Below, one piece after another: positions 59,261 through 64,000 of a DNA stretch of 64,000 nucleotides. The stretch is taken from positions 1,030,533 to 1,094,532 of the forward strand of contig NZ_JAPKNJ010000002.1 of assembly GCF_026343945.1 (NCBI RefSeq), in the 5' to 3' direction. The notes beneath the pieces were generated by a model. The model saw only the letters and a list, made by a program, of their open reading frames with translations, ran no database searches and was not told where the DNA came from. The number at the start of each line of letters is the position of its first letter. The first letter of the stretch is position 1. Source of the stretch: Kaistia algarum (GTDB lineage: Bacteria > Pseudomonadota > Alphaproteobacteria > Rhizobiales > Kaistiaceae). The translations under genes were made by a program, and so were the position numbers.

Positions 59261-60718
59261 ATGTATGCTTTGACCTTGCTCTTCTTCTGCATCCTTTGGG
59301 CAACGACGATACATATTGAACGTCTATCGTTGCCCGATTTCCGGGTGATGCAGTCACCCTATAGCTGGTTCCTCATCAGTTGGGTGCCGGGGGCAGTCTT
59401 GCTCGCTCTGCCGATCTATCGCTTTGCTGAGACCTTCACGCTGGCGGACGCCATGTATGTCGGGGCACTTCATGCCTCGTTCGTCGGTGGCAACCTCCTG
59501 GCCGTGCTGGCCAGGAAGCAGGCCGTTTCCCCGGATCGCAAGATGCGCTCGGCCATCTTTTCGGAGCCGGTCATCGCCGTATTTCTTCTGATCGGCTTGG
59601 TCGGGCAGGTTCTGATTGCCGTCGACGCACAGCGCAGCGGCACGCTGAGCTTCTCGGATCGCTTCTCCCTGACCTCAATCAGCGATATCAAAAAGCAATA
59701 TACTGATCTTACGCAGTCTTCGTCTTTTGGTTCGTTTGCCGCTGTGATGCGATACATGGTGGCCTTCGGCCAAGTCGCCATCATCGCCTATAGCTGCGCG
59801 GCGGCCAATCGCGTCGATTGGGCGCGGCGCCGTCCCCTATTCCTGCTGGTCGTACTGCTGATCTTTGTCTCCATCGTCAATTCCTGGATTTCGACCGGCG
59901 GTCGGCTTGGCATCATCGTCACCGCACTCTTCTGCGCGTTGCCCTGGACGCTGCAATCGGCATGGCGCGACTCGTTCAGGCGCGGTGGGATCCAGGTTTG
60001 GCAGCTTATCCGACGCTATTTGTTGCCCGGAATCATAGCGGCCGTTGCCGTCGTCTTTCTGAGCACGGCATTCCTGCAAAACCGCATCGGAGAGAATGCA
60101 CCGCTGGACCAGATGTATCTGGCACATCGCGCACAACTCGATCGCGACCTGCTGATCGTCGTACAGGACATGCCGTCGTTGCAGACAGGGTTGTTGCAGG
60201 CGAGCTATCTGACCTCAGGCTTGCCGACTCTCTCTTATTATCTCCACCTCAACGACTATCTGCCCGGCCCAGACTACGGCCTGGTCAATTTCCAGATCTT
60301 CTACCTGACCTTTGGTCGCCTTTTTCCCGGATATGACAACCAGGCCGGCGCGACGGCCTACAATGATCTGCTGTCACCGCTATCCGATCGCGGCTATTTC
60401 GCGAATGTCTGGGGCACCATGGCGCGTGAGGTGCTGATCGATTTCGGTAGACATGGCACGCTCGTTTTCTTTCTGGTGTTTGGCTTCCTCTCAAGTCGAC
60501 TTCGCATCGCCTATTACTTCTCACCAACACTCGAAGTCGGCGTCCTTTATACCCTTTTTCGCATGCAGATGATCTTCTCCGGTTTTCACAGTCTGATTTC
60601 CCATCGGCTGTTCGGCTATGCATTCGTCGTAGCGTTGGCGATCTGGCTCGTGGCGCGCATGGCCCGCAGCCCACGACAAATGGGAGTTACCCTGCTCCCG
60701 TCCAGGCCGGCACGATGA
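59261..60718 (+). CDS. O-antigen/repeat-unit polymerase-like membrane protein (Wzy-type)
   Basis: A 485-residue protein with about ten to twelve hydrophobic segments and a large hydrophilic loop between about residues 270 and 390, the usual Wzy topology. The start at 59261 has GAAGGGAG upstream. Sequence conservation in this class is low, so the call rests on topology and on the position between flippase and glycosyltransferase. It overlaps the glycosyltransferase by ATGA. Base use is slightly less GC-biased than in the catabolic island. Confidence 0.75.
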   Translation: MYALTLLFFCILWATTIHIERLSLPDFRVMQSPYSWFLISWVPGAVLLALPIYRFAETFTLADAMYVGALHASFVGGNLLAVLARKQAVSPDRKMRSAIFSEPVIAVFLLIGLVGQVLIAVDAQRSGTLSFSDRFSLTSISDIKKQYTDLTQSSSFGSFAAVMRYMVAFGQVAIIAYSCAAANRVDWARRRPLFLLVVLLIFVSIVNSWISTGGRLGIIVTALFCALPWTLQSAWRDSFRRGGIQVWQLIRRYLLPGIIAAVAVVFLSTAFLQNRIGENAPLDQMYLAHRAQLDRDLLIVVQDMPSLQTGLLQASYLTSGLPTLSYYLHLNDYLPGPDYGLVNFQIFYLTFGRLFPGYDNQAGATAYNDLLSPLSDRGYFANVWGTMAREVLIDFGRHGTLVFFLVFGFLSSRLRIAYYFSPTLEVGVLYTLFRMQMIFSGFHSLISHRLFGYAFVVALAIWLVARMARSPRQMGVTLLPSRPAR

Positions 60719-61674
60719 CGGGTGGGACCATGGCAGCTGCCGAGCGCAACCATCTTGAGAGTGGGATAGAGAGATCGGCTGACACAGACCTGACGATCAT
60801 CATCTGTACCTATCGCCGGCCCCAGATCGTCGACACGCTCGAGTCGCTGATCGAGCAGGATCTGCCCGCCGGCTTATGTCCCCGGTTTCTGATCGTCGAC
60901 AATGACGAGATCCCTTCCGCCGAAGCGACCGTGCGCTTGTTCTTCACCGACCATGACCGCGTACCCTACCGCTATGTCCACGCGCCGAAGCAGGACATCT
61001 GCATCGCGCGCAATGCCGGCCTCACCTACTGCGAGACCCGATGGGCCTTGATGATCGACGATGACGAGCGCGCGACATCGGGCTGCATCAAGCAAATCTG
61101 GGAAGCTCGCGGTTCGCGTCAGGCCGTTTTTGGGCGGACGGAGGCTCTCTATGATGAGAAAGCGCCCCGATGGATGCGCGAGGCAGATCTCCATAGCAAC
61201 AAGATCATTCCCGGCCGCGTCCTCGACAAGGGCCATACGTCGATTGCGCTTGTTGATGTGGATTTTGTCCGCCTCCACGGTCTGCATTTCGAACCAAGAC
61301 TCGGCCAGGTGGGGGGCGAAGACATGACATTCTTCAACGACATGTTCTTTGCCGGAGGCGAGCTTGGCTATGCGCCGGAGGCTGTCGTGACGGAAGTGGT
61401 GCCCCCAGGCCGGAGCCGGTTGTCCTGGGTCATTAAGCGTCGGTTCCGCGCCGGCCAGGTCGCCTGCTGGATGGCACAGCGGCGCCAGAGCCAGCGCGAG
61501 CGACTGGTAGCCGGATTGCGATCCACCGCGATTTTCGGGGTATCGATCGTCAGCGCCGCCGGGTGGCTCATCGTCTCGCCGGCGCGATCCGCCCAGTGGC
61601 TTGCGCGAGCGACAGAGCATCTCGGCCGACTGGCCCATGCTGCCGGCGTACCGCTCTACCGCGAATATGGCTGA
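60715..61674 (+). CDS. family 2 glycosyltransferase
   Basis: A 319-residue GT-A-fold transferase with TIIICTYRRP at the nucleotide-binding start, the metal-binding MIDDDER motif and GGEDMTFFNDM in the acceptor region. A C-terminal hydrophobic stretch (AIFGVSIVSAAGWLIVSPA) may anchor it. It would add one sugar to the lipid-linked unit. A second ATG six codons on is an alternative start. The donor is unknown. Confidence 0.88.
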   Translation: MTGGTMAAAERNHLESGIERSADTDLTIIICTYRRPQIVDTLESLIEQDLPAGLCPRFLIVDNDEIPSAEATVRLFFTDHDRVPYRYVHAPKQDICIARNAGLTYCETRWALMIDDDERATSGCIKQIWEARGSRQAVFGRTEALYDEKAPRWMREADLHSNKIIPGRVLDKGHTSIALVDVDFVRLHGLHFEPRLGQVGGEDMTFFNDMFFAGGELGYAPEAVVTEVVPPGRSRLSWVIKRRFRAGQVACWMAQRRQSQRERLVAGLRSTAIFGVSIVSAAGWLIVSPARSAQWLARATEHLGRLAHAAGVPLYREYG

Positions 61675-61683
61675 GCCGCCTGA

Positions 61684-62325
61684 TCAGCCGGCCGCAACCC
61701 CTGCGACCGGCTCCACCCCTGCCCCGATCTCGCCGCGGCGGAGCATGCCGAACAGATGAGCGTAGCCGAGTGTGTCCTGCAGGGCGTGATGGGTGTGGTG
61801 ATGGCCGCCGAACCATTCGGGCGGATATTTCTCGCGCTTGCAGTCGAGATAGCTCCAGCCGGTGGCGGCCATGACCATGGAGGGGATATCGACGCCCGTT
61901 CCGTGGAAGAGGCCGGGGTCGCGGGGGCGGATGAAGAGCCGGCGGCCGAGGAAGCGCTGCAAATAGTAGTCGAGCCAGGCGCCGTCGAAGGAAATCGGAT
62001 GCGAGACGAAGACCGGCACGCCCGGCCGCGACAGGGCCCAATCGGCCCAGGCGCGCAGCGCCAGCGCCGGCGCCACCGGCGCTTCGCGCGCCTGCTGCCA
62101 TTCATGCGAATGGCCGCTCCACCAGGCCATGGTGCCCGGATCGGAACTGGCGCCGTCCAGCAGCTCGAAATTGACCGTGAATTCGCCCTGATCCTCGCCG
62201 TCTTCCCCGCGCGCGACCGAGGCGAGGCTGATCATGGAATTGGCTCCCGGATCGGGTCCATCCGCCTCGATATCGGTGACGATATAGCTGGCGTGCGATG
62301 GCGCCGGGCGGGCATACGAATTCAT
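61684..62325 (-). CDS. DEDD-family 3'-5' exonuclease-like protein
   Basis: A 213-residue exonuclease-fold protein. Asp18 and Glu20 (VTDIEADG), an Asp in SHPISFDGAWLDYY, and the His and Asp in HHALQDT supply the DEDDh residues of the RNase T/polymerase III epsilon family. It is on the opposite strand to the polysaccharide genes and converges with the glycosyltransferase with nine bases between stops. The ATG at 62325 is chosen over an open frame to 62715. It probably has a nucleic-acid processing role unrelated to the cluster. Confidence 0.82.
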   Translation of the reverse strand: MNSYARPAPSHASYIVTDIEADGPDPGANSMISLASVARGEDGEDQGEFTVNFELLDGASSDPGTMAWWSGHSHEWQQAREAPVAPALALRAWADWALSRPGVPVFVSHPISFDGAWLDYYLQRFLGRRLFIRPRDPGLFHGTGVDIPSMVMAATGWSYLDCKREKYPPEWFGGHHHTHHALQDTLGYAHLFGMLRRGEIGAGVEPVAGVAAG

Positions 62326-62486
62326 GAGGCGTTCCGATCCGTCGATGGTTCCGATAAGACCGTCCCGGTTGATCCGGCCCGGCTGAACGCATCGCGCGAA
62401 GGCTATCGCAATGCAGCATCGATGATAAGATGCGGAGACGAACGAGGCGGCTGGCCGCGACGCCATGCCGCCCAAAAGGAGATGAG

Positions 62487-63482
62487 ATGAACGCCGATCT
62501 GACGAATGCCTCCCTGACTTACCGTCTTGCCGGCAAGCGGGTCTATGTCGCGGGACATCGCGGCATGGTCGGATCGGCTGTGGTCCGCCGGCTGCAGCGG
62601 GACGGGGTCGAGGTGATGACCTCTTCGCGCGACAAGGTCGACCTGCGCGATTCGGCCGCCGTCGGCGCCTTCCTGAAATCGGCCAAGCCCGATGTCGTGG
62701 TCGTCGCGGCGGCAAAGGTCGGCGGCATCCTCGCCAACGACACCTATCCGGCCGATTTTCTCTACGAGAACCTGATGATCGAGGCGAACCTCATTCACGG
62801 GTCGTTCGTATCCGGCGCCGAGAAGCTGCTCTTTCTCGGCTCGTCCTGCATTTACCCCAAGGTGTCGCCGCAGCCGATTCCCGAGGACGCGCTGCTTACC
62901 GGCCCGCTGGAGCCAACCAATGAGTGGTATGCGATCGCCAAGATCGCGGGCATCAAGCTCTGCCAAGCCTATCGCAAGCAGCATGGTGCCGACTTTATCT
63001 CGGCGATGCCTTCCAATCTCTACGGCCCGAACGATTATTTCGATCCGGAAAAGAGCCATGTCATCCCGGCCCTGCTGCGGCGGTTCCATGAGGCCGAGCA
63101 GCGCGGCGACCGCGAGGTCGTGTGCTGGGGCACGGGAACGCCGCGTCGCGAATTCCTCTATGTCGACGATCTCGCCGATGCCTGCGTATTCCTGCTGGAG
63201 AACTATTCCGGCTACGACCACATCAATGTCGGAACCGGCAGCGACATCACCATTGCGGAGTTGTCCGAGACGGTGAAACGGGTCACCGGATTTTCCGGCG
63301 CGATCCGCTGGGATCACAGCAAGCCCGACGGTACCATGCTGAAGCGCATGGACACCGCGCGGCTGGCGTCGCTTGGCTGGAAATCGTCGACATCGTTCGA
63401 AGATGGCCTGGCGAAGGCCTATCGCTGGTATCTGGAAAACCCCGTGCGCGGCGGCGAGGTTCCCGCTGCAGCGCAGCATTAA
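62487..63482 (+). CDS. GDP-L-fucose synthase
   Basis: A 331-residue extended SDR with VYVAGHRGMVGSAVVRRL (NADP site), SSCIYPK, the catalytic YxxxK in NEWYAIAKIAG and the GTGTPRREFLYVDDLADA segment diagnostic of GDP-4-keto-6-deoxy-mannose epimerase/reductase. AAAAGGAG precedes the ATG at 62487. With the GDP-mannose dehydratase that starts at 63900 it provides GDP-L-fucose for surface glycans. The usual order (dehydratase first) is reversed and separated by 417 bases. Confidence 0.94.
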   Translation: MNADLTNASLTYRLAGKRVYVAGHRGMVGSAVVRRLQRDGVEVMTSSRDKVDLRDSAAVGAFLKSAKPDVVVVAAAKVGGILANDTYPADFLYENLMIEANLIHGSFVSGAEKLLFLGSSCIYPKVSPQPIPEDALLTGPLEPTNEWYAIAKIAGIKLCQAYRKQHGADFISAMPSNLYGPNDYFDPEKSHVIPALLRRFHEAEQRGDREVVCWGTGTPRREFLYVDDLADACVFLLENYSGYDHINVGTGSDITIAELSETVKRVTGFSGAIRWDHSKPDGTMLKRMDTARLASLGWKSSTSFEDGLAKAYRWYLENPVRGGEVPAAAQH

Positions 63483-63899
63483 CGCACTTGGCAAAGATGC
63501 GACGGTTCGGGTAATCCGACGTTAGCCTTCGAACCCGATTGCCACGTCGCATGTGAAGCGCTGCCGGGCCGGCCGCTGTCGATCGGATGGCAGTCACCGG
63601 CACGAGCGGTCGATGCAAGCCCCTGATATCGAAGGAATTTGCCTTCGTTCAGATTGCTCGCAAAGAGCGCATGAGATGTGCCCTCACTATCCTGCGATAG
63701 CAGAATGGCGTTCGTTTCAATCTAGGGCTCAAAATCGCCATTTGTGTGCGCTGCAATAGACCTTGTGCGGTGCGCCGGAAGATCGCATAACTGGCTTGGT
63801 GGCCCGATTTCGGAGCCGGCGGCTCGTCTTGAGCGCCATTGCCACCCGGACAGGAGGCAGCCGCCTCCTCGACCGTTGGCCCTTCATGCGGATGATTGA
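63483..63899. other. 417-base intergenic region with nested inverted repeat
   Basis: No convincing gene is seen. ATGCGACG (63497-63504) pairs with CGTCGCAT (63545-63552), and inside it GGTTCGG pairs with CGAACC. This is a strong stem just after the fucose synthase stop and may terminate transcription despite lacking a U-tract. The later part is less GC-rich and probably contains the promoter of the dehydratase gene. Confidence 0.45.
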
Positions 63900-64000
63900 A
63901 TGAGTTCGACCGGAAGAAAAGTCGCCCTGATCACGGGAGCGACGGGACAGGATGGGGCGTATCTTTCGGAGCTTCTGCTTTCGAAGGGCTATGTGGTCCA
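63900..64000 (+). CDS. gmd: GDP-mannose 4,6-dehydratase (5' end only)
   Basis: The visible 33 residues include [20 protein letters not shown], the N-terminal NADP-binding signature of GDP-mannose 4,6-dehydratase. The gene runs off the window. The ATG at 63900 is used; an ATG at 63891 is followed by a stop after two codons. It supplies the substrate for the fucose synthase at 62487. Confidence 0.88.
   Translation, partial: MSSTGRKVALITGATGQDGAYLSELLLSKGYVV

Overview
This is a GC-rich, gene-dense window from an alphaproteobacterium, most likely order Hyphomicrobiales (Rhizobiales). The inference rests on gene content, heavy ATGA/GTGA gene overlaps, Shine-Dalgarno starts, GntR/FCD regulation and a RIME-like intergenic palindromic element. 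No rRNA, tRNA, insertion sequence, integrase or CRISPR was seen. The genus cannot be fixed from the sequence alone.

Positions 1-48173 form one large island of uptake and catabolic operons that appears devoted to nitrogen heterocycles, probably released from N-glycosides. A minus-strand operon (11543 down to 1) encodes an amidase, bicupin, nucleoside hydrolase, luciferase-like monooxygenase, aldehyde dehydrogenase, a three-part HcnABC-like FAD/[2Fe-2S] oxidase, two NMT1/THI5-like binding proteins without signal peptides, and an unusual SDR. Divergent from it (11795-16884) lie a complete NMT1-type ABC importer, a class II aldolase and a GntR regulator. An alpha/beta hydrolase (minus) is followed by a long plus operon (17897-29591): PPC-domain protein, ECF transporter T, A and A' subunits, HpaB-type monooxygenase, amidase, PuuE-like and PgdA/imidase-like hydrolases, amidohydrolase, flavin reductase, AMDase-like protein, small CxxC protein and COG0523 GTPase. 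Then come a flavoprotein monooxygenase, a DUF5591/ArcS-like protein, a DHPD-like binding protein and an AraC regulator (29815-34274); an aminotransferase, acetylpolyamine-type deacetylase and aldehyde dehydrogenase (34426-38398); an 8-oxoguanine-deaminase-like enzyme with a second ABC importer whose two permease domains are fused (38771-42913); and a binding protein, Old Yellow Enzyme, aldo/keto reductase, second nucleoside hydrolase and ECF S component (43280-48173).

Together these suggest import of a modified nucleoside or heterocycle by one ECF and two NMT1-type ABC systems, glycosidic cleavage by two nucleoside hydrolases, deamination and flavin-dependent oxidation of the base, hydrolysis of amide/imide products and oxidation of the aldehydes. 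The substrate is not known. A repeated operator-like sequence (TTGCATACAGAA and variants) in three promoter regions suggests that the GntR protein controls at least the first three transcription units.

Positions 48227-64000 are a separate cell-surface polysaccharide region: UDP-glucuronate epimerase and UDP-glucose dehydrogenase (minus), a 1234-residue exported Sel1-repeat protein built of twelve 216-bp units in exact register, a CMP-sugar-type cytidylyltransferase, a hydroxyacid dehydrogenase, a flippase, an MptE/DUF115-like protein, a Wzy-like polymerase, a family 2 glycosyltransferase, an exonuclease (minus), GDP-fucose synthase and the start of GDP-mannose 4,6-dehydratase, which runs off the end.
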